64,000 nt of DNA from Symsagittifera roscoffensis (taxonomy: Eukaryota; Xenacoelomorpha; Acoela; Convolutidae). The stretch is from assembly GCF_963678635.1 (NCBI RefSeq), contig NC_087063.1, positions 39,880,759 through 39,944,758 of the forward strand, written 5' to 3'. Positions within the stretch are counted from its first letter, which is position 1. Each line of letters opens with the position of its first letter. The notes beneath the pieces are model-generated. The model saw only the letters and a list, made by a program, of their open reading frames with translations, had not been told where the DNA came from and searched no databases. Both the position numbers and the translations under genes were made by a program. Below are positions 1 to 12,327 of this stretch, one piece after another.

Positions 1-112
1 TTCGTTTACACCGAAGACTTTGATTGAGCCTTTTCTTTTAACACTTCGCGATCATGGGAAAAGCAGAAATGTAAATCGATCCCCAACAAACCCAAACTTG
101 GACCATATTTAC

Positions 113-229
113 CTCCTATCAACTCCTGCTGTTTTCTCTTTTGTTCAGCCAGTTTAGCCTCATGTTCCGCGGCTGATATTTCTTCTTCGCTCTTTGTTGA
201 TGACGCCAAGCTTTCCTTACTTTTCATAA
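113..229 (-). CDS. RUNDC1: RUNDC1-like gene, second coding exon
   Basis: A 117-nt exon bounded by a TTTCAG acceptor (AG at 231-230) and a donor GGAG/GTAAAT (GT at 112-111). It starts and ends in phase 1, matching exon 1, so the reading frame runs from ...DTRQ into VMKSKESL. The product is a Glu/Lys/Gln-rich helix (EHEAKLAEQKRKQQELIG), the same kind of coiled coil that follows the conserved LEEFA block in RUNDC1 (EKQERLETQREKQKELI in vertebrates, from memory). The open frame continues past the donor to about position 6, but that stretch does not look conserved. Further exons must lie left of the window. Confidence 0.75.
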
Positions 230-479
230 CTGAAACAATCATTACTTGCGAATGAAAAAATAGCTCAAGTACCGCATAGAAATTGCTCCAGATTGATCTT
301 CGGGTCGCATACAATATACCATTTTTAATGAACAGGAACCAAAAATGATTAAATATATTTGCATTTGACTAGATTTGATTGATGATGGAAAATTTCATGA
401 AATCTGATACGATATATAGCTGTTTAATGAGCTGTTACGGTTTGTACAACAAAGTCATTAAAACCAGTAATAGCCTAAC
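230..479 (-). other. Intron 1 of the RUNDC1-like gene
   Basis: A 250-nt AT-rich sequence between the GT at 479-478 and the pyrimidine-rich TTGTTTCAG acceptor. Phases on both sides agree. Positions 1-112 are the start of the next intron. I see no other feature in either. Confidence 0.7.
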
Positions 480-978
480 CTTGTCTTGTATCTACACACC
501 CCTTTCCTGCAAATTCCTCCAATTCGGCCAACAAGTCTTGTTTCAGATGAGGTGGAGCATTAATAATCTGTTTCAGTCTAAACTGAACCTGAGCAAAGTG
601 TGATGTGAGGTTCAACAAGCTTGAATTCAAATCTTCTTGCTTTTCTTCGAGTACTTTCAGACGTCCTAGTTTCACTTCTACTGTTTCATTTGTACCCGCT
701 TCTGAAGCGCCAGGGATCGAGTCAACCATACTCACTGATTCCTCGGCAGGTGCACCGATGGGTGCTAGTCTTGGCCCGAAACGGGAAGGAATATTGCACG
801 AGCTGGCGCCTCCGACAGATGCTGAGTCATCTAAGTCGCTTTCCGCTTCGGAGATTGACGAGTGACTGCTGCCGAGACCTACTTGGGAGTGACTCCTTGA
901 AAAATTATTTTCTTCCGGCTGCGACTGGGCAAACGGGTCAAAATTGGGGCGATTTAGGCTCATTTGAGGGACAGCCAT
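480..978 (-). CDS. RUNDC1: RUNDC1-like gene, first coding exon (N-terminus and coiled coil)
   Basis: Encodes residues 1-166 plus one base, from the ATG at 978-976. Residues ~1-100 are Ser/acidic-rich low complexity. Residues ~103-137 look like a coiled coil, followed by SHFAQVQFRL (126-135) and AELEEFAGKGC (151-161). These two blocks match my memory of the N-terminal region of vertebrate RUNDC1 (SSHFAQVQFRL and LEDFAFRGC), so the family call rests on sequence. The exon ends in phase 1 at a CAAG/GTTAGG donor (GT at 479-478), which joins in frame to the exon at 229-113. RUNDC1 is a coiled-coil plus RUN-domain protein and has been linked to autophagosome-lysosome fusion control; the RUN domain would lie beyond the left edge. 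Its first 53 coding bases (926-978) are the part repeated ten more times upstream. The symbol is by homology, without a database search. Confidence 0.8.
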
Positions 979-1965
979 GCATTAAGTAGACTGTTTGACA
1001 ACTGTATTGCAAAAAACTGAAGCCAACGATGAAACTTTCAAACAAGCGTATGGCTAAACTAAACAATTAGCAAGTCAATGCCCATTGTATAAACTGAAAA
1101 GGAACGCGAAATGTTGGACTGAATAAAATACGAATTTCAGCTGACTTAATCATTTTTTCATTTAGCACTAGATCGGAAATAATGAGAAAACAATTTATCT
1201 TCATCATTGAAGTAGCTTTAGTGGACCATTTTGTTCGAATTGAAACACAGCAATAAGTTGAAATATACAGGAAATGATTTTAAATTATCGCACCGATGAC
1301 GTCAAACAAAGATGGAATAAATGAACAGACTTTTGACGTCAAGAATTCGAACCCAACTGATTGAGTTTACAATTTCCAATTACAAACACACTCCTGAAAG
1401 GAAACTCTCTAACGGAAGGTCTAATTTTATCCAAGCATAATAGAACCGAGCAAGAAATTTGTTCCGCAATTAACTAGGTGACATATTTCCAAGACTGAAC
1501 CTAAAACAGTCAGCTTCTAAATCCCAGACTGATCCTCAACAGTTGGCACGCGCCAACAACTTCCCAACAATTCTGCGTCCCCGGTATTATTGGGCAGCCA
1601 TACAAGATAAAAATTTTAGATTTATGGGGAACCTATACATGAACTTATTTGATAAGAACAAAATAAGGGAATTGCGACTTGGCAATTTCGACAAATTTGA
1701 AGGCGTCTAATTGGGACACCTTGGCGGCACGGTGAGGGATTTGTTAGTTCAAAACTTTTGGGAAAAAGATTACTTAACACATAGGCGCAGCGGAGCTTCG
1801 CACCACTTGTGATACCATAAAAACATTATATAGCAAGCTAGCGGGCAGAAATTGAGACCACTAGAAAATTTTAAGGTCGAAAAACGAATACTTCATATGT
1901 TTGACTCATTTTGAAGACAACCTCGAAAAACACAACCTCAGATGTTGATATAAACATTCAAACAT
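979..1965 (-). promoter_or_regulatory. Native upstream/promoter region of the RUNDC1-like gene (satellite unit 1)
   Basis: About 990 nt upstream of the start codon, identical in layout to the upstream part of every satellite unit. It contains two TGACGTCA palindromes (1297-1304 and 1334-1341) and a GC-richer patch, GGCGCAGCGGAG, near 1784. No canonical TATA box is placed where I could fix a transcription start, and the 5' UTR length is unknown. That this is the promoter is inferred from position only. Being the copy attached to the gene, it is the presumed founder of the array. Confidence 0.55.
1297..1341. promoter_or_regulatory. Pair of CRE/ATF-type TGACGTCA sites
   Basis: Two perfect TGACGTCA palindromes 37 nt apart. 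This octamer is the established CREB/ATF binding site. The distal one (first in plus coordinates) is retained in all eleven array units. The second is intact in units 1, 4, 5 and 10, altered by substitution (CATGTCA, GACATCA or GATGTCA) in units 2, 3 and 6-9, and absent from the truncated unit 11. Binding itself is inferred. Confidence 0.5.
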
Positions 1966-4900
1966 TTGGCAAACTAGTCAAAATTGGGGTGATTTAGGCT
2001 CATTTGAGGGACAGCCATGCAGTAAGTAGACTGTTTGACAACTGTATTGCAAAAAATTGAAACCAACGATGAAAACTTCAAACAAGCGTATGGCTAAACT
2101 AAACAATTAACAAGTCAATGCCCATAGTATTAACTGAAAAGGAACGCGAAATGTTGGACTGAATAAAATACGAATTTCAGCTGACTTAATCATTTTTTCA
2201 TTTAGCACTAGATCGGAAATAATGAGAAAACCAATTTATCTTCATCATTGAAGTAGCTTTACTAGACCATTTTGTTCGAATTGAAACACAGCACTAAGTT
2301 GAAACATAGGGGAAATGATTTTAAATTATTGCACCGATGACGTCAAACAAAGATGGAATCAATGAACAGACTTTTCATGTCAAGACTTCGAACCCAACTG
2401 ATTGAGTTTACAATTTCCAAATACAAACGCACTCCAGAAAGCAAAATCTCTAACGGAAGGTCTAATTTTATGCAAGCATAATAGAACCGAGCAAGAATTT
2501 GTTCCGCAATTAACTAGGTGACATATTTCCATGACTGAGCCTAAAACAGTCAGCTTCTAAATCCCAGACTGATCCTCAACGGCTGGGACGCGCCAACAAC
2601 TTCCCAGCAATTCTGCATCCCCGGTATTATTGGGCAGCCATACAAGATAAAAATTTTAGACTTATGCGGAACCTATACATGAACTTATTTGATAAGAAAA
2701 AAATAAGGTAATTGCGACTTGGCATTTTCGACAAATTTGAAGGCGTCTAATTGGGACACCTTGGCGGCACGGTGAGGGATTTGTTAGTTCAAAACTTTTG
2801 GGAAAAAAGATTACTTAACACATTGGCGCAGCAGAGCTTCGCACCACTTGTGATACCATGAAAACATTACATAGCAAGCTAGCAGGCAGAAATTGAGACC
2901 ACAGAAATTGGAAGCCACTAGAAAATTTTAAGGTCGAAAAACGAATACTTCATATGTTTGACTCATTTTGAAGACAACCTCGAAAAACACAACCTCAGAT
3001 GTTGATATAAACATTCAAACATTTGGCAAACTAGTCAAAATTGGGGTGATTTAGGCTCATTTGAGGGACAGCCATGCAGTAAGTAGACTGTTTGACAACT
3101 GTATTGCAAAAAATTGAAACCAACGATGAAAATTTCAAACAAGCGTATGGCTAAACTAAACAATTAACAAGTCAATGCCCATAGTATTAACTGAAAAGGA
3201 ACGCGAAATGTTGGACTGAATAAAATACGAATTTCAGCTGACTTAATCATTTTTTCATTTAGCGCTAGATCGGAAATAATGAGAAAACCAATTTATCTTC
3301 ATCATTGAAGTAGCTTTACTAGACCATTTTGTTCGAATTGAAACACAGCACTAAGTTGAAACATAGGGGAAATGATTTTAAATTATTGCACCGATGACGT
3401 CAAACAAAGATGGAACCAATGAACAGACTTTTCATGTCAAGACTTCGAACCCAACTGATTGAGTTTACAATTTCCAAATACAAACGCACTCCAGAAAGCA
3501 AAATCTCTAACGGAAGGTCTTATTTTACGCAAGCATAATAGAACCGAGCAAGAATTTGTTCCGCAATTAACTAGGTGACATATTTCCATGACTGAGCCTA
3601 AAACAGTCAGCTTCTAAATCCCAGACTGATCCTCAACGGCTGGGACGCGCCAACAACTTCCCAGCAATTCTGCATCCCCGGTATTATTGGGCAGCCATAC
3701 AAGATAAAAATTTTAGACTTATGCGGAACCTATACATGAACTTATTTGATAAGAAAAAAATAAGGTAATTGCGACTTGGCATTTTCGACAAATTTGAAGG
3801 CGTCTAATTGGGACACCTTGGCGGCACGGTGAGGGATTTGTTAGTTCAAAACTTTTGGGAAAAAAGATTACTTAACACATTGGCGCAGCAGAGCTTCGCA
3901 CCACTTGTGATACCATGAAAACATTACATAGCAAGCTAGCAGGCAGAAATTGAGACCACAGAAATTGGAAGCCACTAGAAAATTTTAAGGTCGAAAAACG
4001 AAGACTTCATATGTTTAACTCATTTTGAAGACAATCTCGAAAAACACAACCTCAGATGTTGATATAAACATTCAAACATTGGGCAAACGGGTCAAAATTG
4101 GGGTGATTCAGGCTCATTTGAGGGACAGCCATGCATTAAGTAGACTGTTTGACAACTGAATTGCAAAAAATTGAAACCAACGATGAAACTTTCAGACAAG
4201 CGTATGGCTAAACTAAACAATTAACAAAACAATGCCCATTGTATAAACTGAAAAGGAACGCGAAATGTTGGACTGAATAAAATACGAAATTCAGCTTACT
4301 TAATCATTTTTTCATTTAGCACTAGATCGGAAATAATGAGAAAACCAATTTATCTTCATCATTGAAGTAGCTTTAGTAGACCATTTTGTTCAAATTGAAA
4401 CAGAGCAATAAGTTGAAATATAGAGGAAATGATTTTAAATTATCGCACCGATGACGTCAAACAAAGATGGAATAATGAACAGACTTTTGACGTCAAGAAT
4501 ACGAACCCAACTAATTGAGTTTACAATTTCCAATTACAAACACACTCCTGAAAGAAAACTCTCTAACGGAAGGTCTAATTTTGCAAGCAAAATAGAACCG
4601 AGCAAGAATTTGTTCCGCAATTAACTAGGTGACATATTTCCATGACTGTACCTGAATCAGTAAGCTTCTAAATCCCAGACTGATCCTCAACGGTTGGGAC
4701 GCGCCAACAACTTACCAACAATTCTGCGTCCCCGGTATTATTAGGCAGCCATACAAGATTAAAATTTTAGATTTATGGGGAACCTGTACATGAACTTATT
4801 TGATAAGAACAAAACAAGGGAATTGCGACTTGGCAATTTCGACAAATTTGAAGGCGTCTAATTGGGACACCTTGGCGGCACGGTGAGGGATTTGTTAGTT

Positions 4901-7900
4901 CAAAACTTTTGGGAAAAAAGATTACTTAACACATAGGCGCAGCGGAGCTTCGCACCACTTGTGATACCATAAAAACATTACATAGCAAGCTAGCGGGCAG
5001 AAATTGAGACCACTAGAAAATTTTAAGTTCGAAAAACGAATACTTCATATGTTTGACTCATTTTGAAGACAACCTCGAAAAACAACCTCAGATGTTGATA
5101 TAAACATTCAAAAATTGGGCAAACGGGTCAAAATTGGGGTGATTTAGGCTCATTTGAGGGACAGCCATGCATTAAGTAGACTGTTTGACAACTGTATTGC
5201 AAAAAATCGAAACCAACGATGAAACTTTCAGACAAGCGTATGGCTAAACTAAACAATTAACAAAACAATGCCCATTGTATAAACTGAAAAGGAACGCAAA
5301 ATGTTGGACTGAATAAAATACGAAATTCAGCTGACTTAATCATTTTTTCATTTAGCACTAGATCGGAAATAATGAGAAAACCAATTTATCTTCATCATTG
5401 AAGTAGCTTTAGTAGACCATTTTGTTCAAATTGAAACAGAGCAATAAGTTGAAATATAGAGGAAATGATTTTAAATTATCGCACCGGTGACGTCAAACAA
5501 AGATGGAATAAATGAACAGACTTTTGACGTCAAGAATACGAACCCAACTAATTGAGTTTACAATTTCCAATTACAAACACACTCCTGAAAGAAAACTCTC
5601 TAACGGAAGGTCGAATTTTATGCAAGCAAAATAGAACCGAGCAAGAATTTGTTCCGCAATTAACTAGGTGACATATTTCCATGACTGTACCTGAATCAGT
5701 CAGCTTCTAAATCCCAGACTGATCCTCAACGGTTGGGACGCGCCAACAACTTACCAACAATTCTGCGTCCCCGGTATTATTAGGCAGCCATACAAGATTA
5801 AAATTTTCGATTTATGGGGAACCTGTACATGAACTTATTTGATAAGAACAAAACAAGGGAATTGCGACTTGGTATTTTTGACAAATTTGAAGGCATCTAA
5901 TTGGGACACCTTGGCGGCACGGTGAGGGATTTGTTAGTTCAAAACTTTTGGGAAAAAAAGATTACTTAACATATAGGCGCAGCGGAGCTTCGCACCACTT
6001 GTGATACCATAAAAACATTACATAGCAAGCCAGCAGGCAGAAATTGAGACCACAGAAATTGGAAGCCACTAGAAAACTTTAAGGTCGAAAAACGAAGACT
6101 TTATATGTTTAACTCATTTTGCAGACAATCTCGAAAAACACAACCTGAGATGTTGATATAAACATTCAAACATTGGGCAAACGGGTCAAAATTGGGGTGA
6201 TTTAGGCTCATTTGAGGGACAGCCATGCATTAAGTAGACTGTTTGACAACTGTATTGCAAAAAATTGAAACCAACGATGGAACTTTCAGACAAGCGTATG
6301 GCTAAACTAAACAATTAACAAGTCAATGCCCATTGTATAAACTGAAAAGGAACGCGAAATGTTGGACTGAAAAAAATACGAAATTCAGCTGACTTGATCA
6401 TTTTTTCATTTAGCACTAGATAGTAAATAATGAGAAAACTAATTTATCTTCATCATTAAAGAAGCTTTAGTAGACCATTTTGTTCGAATTGAAACAGAGC
6501 AATAAGTTGAAATATAGAGGAAATGATTTTAAATTAACGCACCGATGACGTCAAACAAAGATGGAATAAATGAACAGACTTTTGACATCAAGAATTCGAA
6601 CCCAACTGATTGAGTTTACAATTTCCAAAAACAAACGCACTCCAGAAAGCAAAATCTCTAACGGAAGGTCTAATTTTATGCAAGCATAATAGAACCGAGC
6701 AAGAATTTGTTCCGCAATTAACTAGGTGACATATTTCCATGACTGAGCCTAAAACAGTCAGCTTCTAAATCCCAGACTGATCCTCAACGGCTGGGACGCG
6801 CCAACAACTTCCCAGCAATTCTGCATCCCCGGTATTATTGGGCAGCCATACAAGATAAAAATTTTAGACTTATGCGGAACCTATACATGAACTTATTTGA
6901 TAAGAAAAAAATAAGGTAATTGCGACTTGGCATTTTCGACAAATTTGAAGGCGTCTAATTGGGACACCTTGGCGGCACGGTGAGGGATTTGTTAGTTCAA
7001 AACTTTTGGGAAAAAAGATTACTTAACACATTGGCGCAGCAGAGCTTCGCACCACTTGTGATACCATGAAAACATTACATAGCAAGCTAGCAGGCAGAAA
7101 TTGAGACCACAGAAATTGGAAGCCACTAGAAAATTTTAAGGTCGAAAAACAAAGACTTCATATGTTTAACTCATTTTGAAGACAATCTCGAAAAACACAA
7201 CCTCAGATGTTGATATAAACATTCAAACATTGGGCAAACGGGTCAAAATTGGGGTGATTTAGGCTCATTTGATGGACAGCCATGCATTAAGTAGACTGTT
7301 TGACAACTGAATTGCAAAAAATTGAAACCAACGATGAAACTTTCAGACAAGCGTATGGCTAAACTAAACAATTAACAAAACAATGCCCATTGTATAAACT
7401 GAAAAGGAACGCGAAATGTTGGACTGAATAAAATACGAAATTCAGCTTACTTAATCATTTTTTCATTTAGCACTAGATAGTAAATAATGAGAAAACTAAT
7501 TTATCTTCATCATTAAAGAAGCTTTAGTAGACCATTTTGTTCGAATTGAAACAGCAATAAGTTGAAATATAGAGGAAATGATTTTAAATTAACGCACCGA
7601 TGACGTCAAACAAAGATGGAATAAATGAACAGACTTTTGACATCAAGAACTCGAACCCAACTGATTGAGTTTACAATTTCCAAATACAAACGCACTCCAG
7701 AAAGCAAACTCTCTAACGGAAGGTCTAATTTAATGCAAGCATAATAGAACCGAGCAAGAATTTGTTCCGCAATTAACTAGGTGACATATTTCCATGACTG
7801 AGCCTAAAACAGTCAGCTTCTAAATCCCAGATTGATCCTCAACGGTTGGGACGCGCCAACAAATTACCAACAATTCGGCGTCCCCGGTATTATTAGGCAG

Positions 7901-10900
7901 CCATACAAGATTAAAATTTTAGATTTATGGGGAACCTGTACATGAACTTATTTGATAAGAACAAAACAAGGGAATTGCGACTAGGTATTTTCGACAAATT
8001 TGAAGGCATCTAATTGGGACACCTTGGCGGCACGGTGAGGGATTTGTTAGTTCAAAACTTTTGGGAAAAAAAGATTACTTAACATATAGGCGCAGCGGAG
8101 CTTCGCACCACTTGTGATACCATAAAAACATTACATAGCAAGCCAGCAGGCAGAAATTGGGACCACAGAAATTGGAAGCCACTAGAAAATTTTAAGGTCG
8201 AAAAACGAAGACTTCATATGTTTAACTCATTTTGAAGACAATCTCGAAAAACACAACCTCAGATGTTGATATAAACATTCAAACATTGGGCAAACGGGTC
8301 AAAATTGGGGTGATTTAGGCTCATTTGAGGGACAGCCATGCATTAAGTAGACTGTTTGACAACTGAATTGCAAAAAATTGAAACCAACGATGAAACTTTC
8401 AGACAAGCGTATGGCTAAACTAAACAATTAACAAGTCAATGCCCATTGTATAAACTGAAAAGGAACGCGAAATGTTGGACTGAAGAAAATACGAAATTCA
8501 GCTGACTTAATCATTTTTTCATTTAGCACTAGATCGGAAATAATGAGAAAACAATTTATCTTCATCATTGAAGTAGCTTTAGTAGACCATTTTGTTCGAA
8601 TTGAAACAGCAATAAGTTGAAATATAGAGGAAATGATTTTAAATTATTGCACCGATGACGTCAAACAAAGATGAAATAAATGAACAGACTTTTGATGTCA
8701 AGAATTCGAACCCAACTGATTGAGTTTACAATTTCCAAATACAAACACACTCCTGAAAGCAAACTCTTTAACGGAAGGTCTAATTTTATGCAAGCATAAT
8801 AGAACCGAGCAAGAATGTGTTCCGCAATTAACTAGGTGACATATTTCCATGACTGAGCCTAAAACAGTCAGCTTCTAAATCCCAGACTGATCCTCAACGG
8901 TTGGGGCGCGCCAACAACTTCCCAACAATTCTGCATCCCCGGTATTATTGGGCAGCCATAAAATATAAAAATTTTAGACTTATGCGGAACCTATACATGA
9001 ACTTAATTGATAAGAACAAAATAAGGGAATTGCGAAACCATAGGCGCAGCGGAGCTTCGCACCACTTGTGATACCAAGAAAACATTACATAGCAAGCTAG
9101 CAGACATAAATTGAGACCACAGAAATTGGAAGCCACTAGAAAATTTTAAGGTCGAAAAACGAGGACTTCATATGTTTAACTCATTTTCAAGACAATCTCG
9201 AAAAACACAACCTCAGATGTTGATATAAACATTCAAACATTGGGCAAACGGGTCAAAATTGGGGTGATTTAGGCTCATTTGAGGGACAGCCATGCATTAA
9301 GTAGACTGTTTGACAACTGTATTGCAAAAAATTGAAACCAACGATGAAACTTTCAGACAAGCGTATGGCTAAACTAAACAATCAACAAGTCAATGTCCAT
9401 TGTATAAACTGAAAAGGAACGCGAAATGTTGGACTGAATAAAATACGAAATTCAGCTGACTTAATCATTTTTTCATTTAGCACTAGATCGGAAATAATGA
9501 GAAAACCAATTTATCTTCATCATTGAAGTAGCTTTAGTAGACCATTTTGTTCGAATTGAAACAGAGCAATAGGTTGAAATATAGAGGAAATGATTTTAAA
9601 TTATCGCACCGATGACGTCAAACAAAGATGGAATAAATGAACAGACTTTTGATGTCAAGAATTCGAACCCAACTGATTGAGTTTACAATTTCCAATTACA
9701 AACACACTCTTGAAAGGAAACTCTCTAACGGAAGGTCTAATTTTATGCAAGCAAAACAGAACCGAGCAAGAAATTTGTTCCGCAATTAACTAGGTGACAT
9801 ATTTCCATGACTGTACCTAAAACAGTCAGCTTCTAAATCCCAGACTGATCCTCAACGGTTGGGACGCGCCAACAACTTCCCAACAATTCTGCGTCCCCGG
9901 TATTATTAGGCAGCCATACAAGATTAAAATTTTAGATTTATGGGGAACCTGTACATGAACTAATTTGATAAGAACAAAACAAGGGAATTGCGACTTGGTA
10001 TTTTCGACAAAATTGAAGGCAACTAATTGGGACACCTTGGCGGCACGGTGAGAGATTTGTTAGTTCAAAACTTTTGGGAAAAAAAGATTACTTAACATAT
10101 AGGCGCAGCGGAGCTTCGCACCACTTGTGATACCATAAAAACATTACATAGCAAGCTAGCAGGCAGAAATTGAGACCACAGAAATTGGAAGCCACTAGAA
10201 AATTTTAAGGTCGAAAAACGAAGACTTCATATGTTTAACTCATTTTGAAGACAATATCGAAAAACACGACCTCAGATGTTGATATAAACATTCAAACATT
10301 GGGCAAACGGGTCAAAATTGGGGTGATTTAGGCTCATTCGAGGGACAGCCATGCATTAAGTAGACTGTTTGACAACTGTATTGCAAAAAATTGAAACCAA
10401 CGATGAAACTTTCAGACAAGCGTATGGCTAAACTAAACAATTAACAAGTCAATACCCATTGTATAAACTGAAAAGGAACGCGAAATGTTGGACTGAATAA
10501 AATACGAAATTCAGCTGACTTGATCATTTTTTCATTTAGCACTAGATAGTAAATAATGAGAAAACTACTTTATCTTCATCATTGAAGTAGCTTTAGTAGA
10601 CCATTTTGTTCGAATTGAAACAGCAATAAGTTGAAATATAGAGGAAATGATTTTAAATTAACGCACCGATGACGTCAAACAAAGATGGAATAAATGAACA
10701 GACTTTTGACGTCAAGAATTCGAACCCATCTGATTGAGTTTACAATTTCCAATTACAAACACACTCCTGAAAGGAAACTCTCTAACGGAAGGTCTAATTT
10801 TATCCAAGCATAATAGAACCGAGCAAGAATTTGTTCCGCAATTAACTAGGTGACATATTTCCATGACTGAGCCTAAAACAGTCAGCTTCTAAATCCCAGA

Positions 10901-11408
10901 CTGATCCTCAACGGTTGGGACGCGCCAACAACTTCCCAACAATTCTGCGTCCCCGGTATTATTAGGCAGCCATACAAGATTAAAATTTTAGATTTATGGG
11001 GAACCTGTACATGAACTTATTTGATAAGAACAAAACAAGGGAATTGCGACTTGGTATTTTCGACAAAATTGAAGGCAACTAATTGGGACACCTTGGCGGC
11101 ACGGTGAGAGATTTGTTAGTTCAAAACTTTTGGGAAAAAAAGATTAATTAACATATAGGCGCAGCGGAGCTTCGCACCACTTGTGATACCATAAAAACAT
11201 TACATAGCAAGCTAGCAGGCAGAAATTGAGACCACAGAAATTGGAAGCCACTAGAAAATTTTAAGGTCGAAAAACGAAGACTTCATATGTTTAACTCATT
11301 TTGAAGACAATATCGAAAAACACGACCTCAGATGTTGATATAAACATTCAAACATTGGGCAAACGGGTCAAAATTGGGGTGATTTAGGCTCATTTGAGGG
11401 ACAGCCAT
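1966..11408 (-). pseudogene. Ten truncated copies of the RUNDC1-like exon 1 start
   Basis: Start codons (minus strand) have their lowest coordinates at 2016, 3073, 4130, 5166, 6224, 7281, 8337, 9291, 10350 and 11406. Each opens with MAVPQMSLN as in the gene, with Arg10 replaced by His. Most read through FDPFAQ and then eight residues of upstream-derived sequence before TGA, giving 26-codon ORFs. Units 2 and 3 stop after 14 codons because of a TAG. None contains the exon-1 splice donor, so none can splice to exon 2 in the normal way. They could act as upstream ORFs in any transcript that starts inside the array, or be inert. Confidence 0.85.
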
Positions 11409-12189
11409 GCATTAAGTAGACTGTTTGACAACTGTATTGCAAAAAATTGAAACCAACGATGAAACTTTCAGACAAGCGTATGGCTAAACTAAACAATTAA
11501 CAAGTCAATACCCATTGTATAAACTGAAAAGGAACGCGAAATGTTGGACTGAATAAAATACGAAATTCAGCTGACTTGATCATTTTTTCATTTAGCACTA
11601 GATAGTAAATAATGAGAAAACTACTTTATCTTCATCATTGAAGTAGCTTTAGTAGACCATTTTGTTCGAATTGAAACAGCAATAAGTTGAAATATAGAGG
11701 AAATGATTTTAAATTAACGCACCGATGACGTCAAACAAAGATGGAATAAATTTTAGATTTATGGGGAACCTGTACGAGAACTTATTTGATAAGAACAAAA
11801 CAAGGGAATTGCGACTTGGTATTTTCGACAAATTTGAAGGCATCTAATTGGGACACCTTGGCGGCACGGTGAGGGATTTGTTAGTTCAAAACTTTTGGGA
11901 AAAAAAGATTACTTAACATATAGGCGCAGCGGAGCTTCGCACCACTTGTGATACCATAAAAACATTACATAGCAAGCCAGCGGGCAGAAATTGAGACCAC
12001 AGAATTGGAAGCCACTAGAAAACTTTAAGGTCGAAAAACGAATACTTCATATGTTTGACTCATTTTGAAGACAACCTCGAAAAACACAACCTCGGATGTT
12101 GATATAAACATTCAGAAAAAAATATCGAGCTTCAACTAAGCCGCAAATTCTTGGGTAGACACTCATTGAGACGAAAACAAAATTGTTGC

Positions 12190-12327
12190 CATGAAAAATT
12201 TTGAAATAAAAAAGCTTTGATATATGCTTTAACAAATTTTGCGCTCTCGGACTAAATTCCCCGGAATTTAGTCCGGGCGCGCAAAATTTGTTATATCAAA
12301 GCTTTATTATTCCAAAATTTTAAAATG
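12190..12327. repeat. Foldback (long inverted repeat), MITE-like
   Basis: Nearly perfect palindrome of ~138 bp just outside the satellite. The arms read AAAGCTTTGATATA ... CAAATTTTGCGC ... GGACTAAATTCC and back again, meeting around 12260. The outer arms (CATGAAAAATTTTGAAAT and its complement) are less exact. It carries no ORF. It could be a small non-autonomous DNA transposon; a hairpin-forming regulatory RNA is less likely. Family unknown. Confidence 0.7.

Larger units (their letters stand above)
926..12114 (-). repeat. Eleven-unit tandem array of the gene's promoter plus first 18 codons
   Basis: Head-to-tail units begin at 926, 1966, 3023, 4080, 5116, 6174, 7231, 8287, 9241, 10300 and 11356. 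They are 1036-1059 bp long except the eighth (954 bp, ~100-bp internal loss near 9037) and the last (759 bp, internal loss near 11750, ending at 12114). Each starts with the 53 bases encoding the first ~18 residues of the RUNDC1-like protein, read on the minus strand, then carries ~1 kb of its upstream sequence. In the gene the coding sequence continues past codon 18; in every other unit it is joined instead to the far end of the next upstream segment. Two subtypes differ by a ~21-bp stretch (ACAGAAATTGGAAGCC) absent from units 1 and 4. Neighbours 2/3 and 10/11 are nearly identical, suggesting pairwise duplication. Confidence 0.95.

Noticed and set aside
8945-10035. Open frames of 60-70 codons inside the satellite units
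   Set aside because: They fall in the non-coding upstream part, differ or break between units and have no conserved product.
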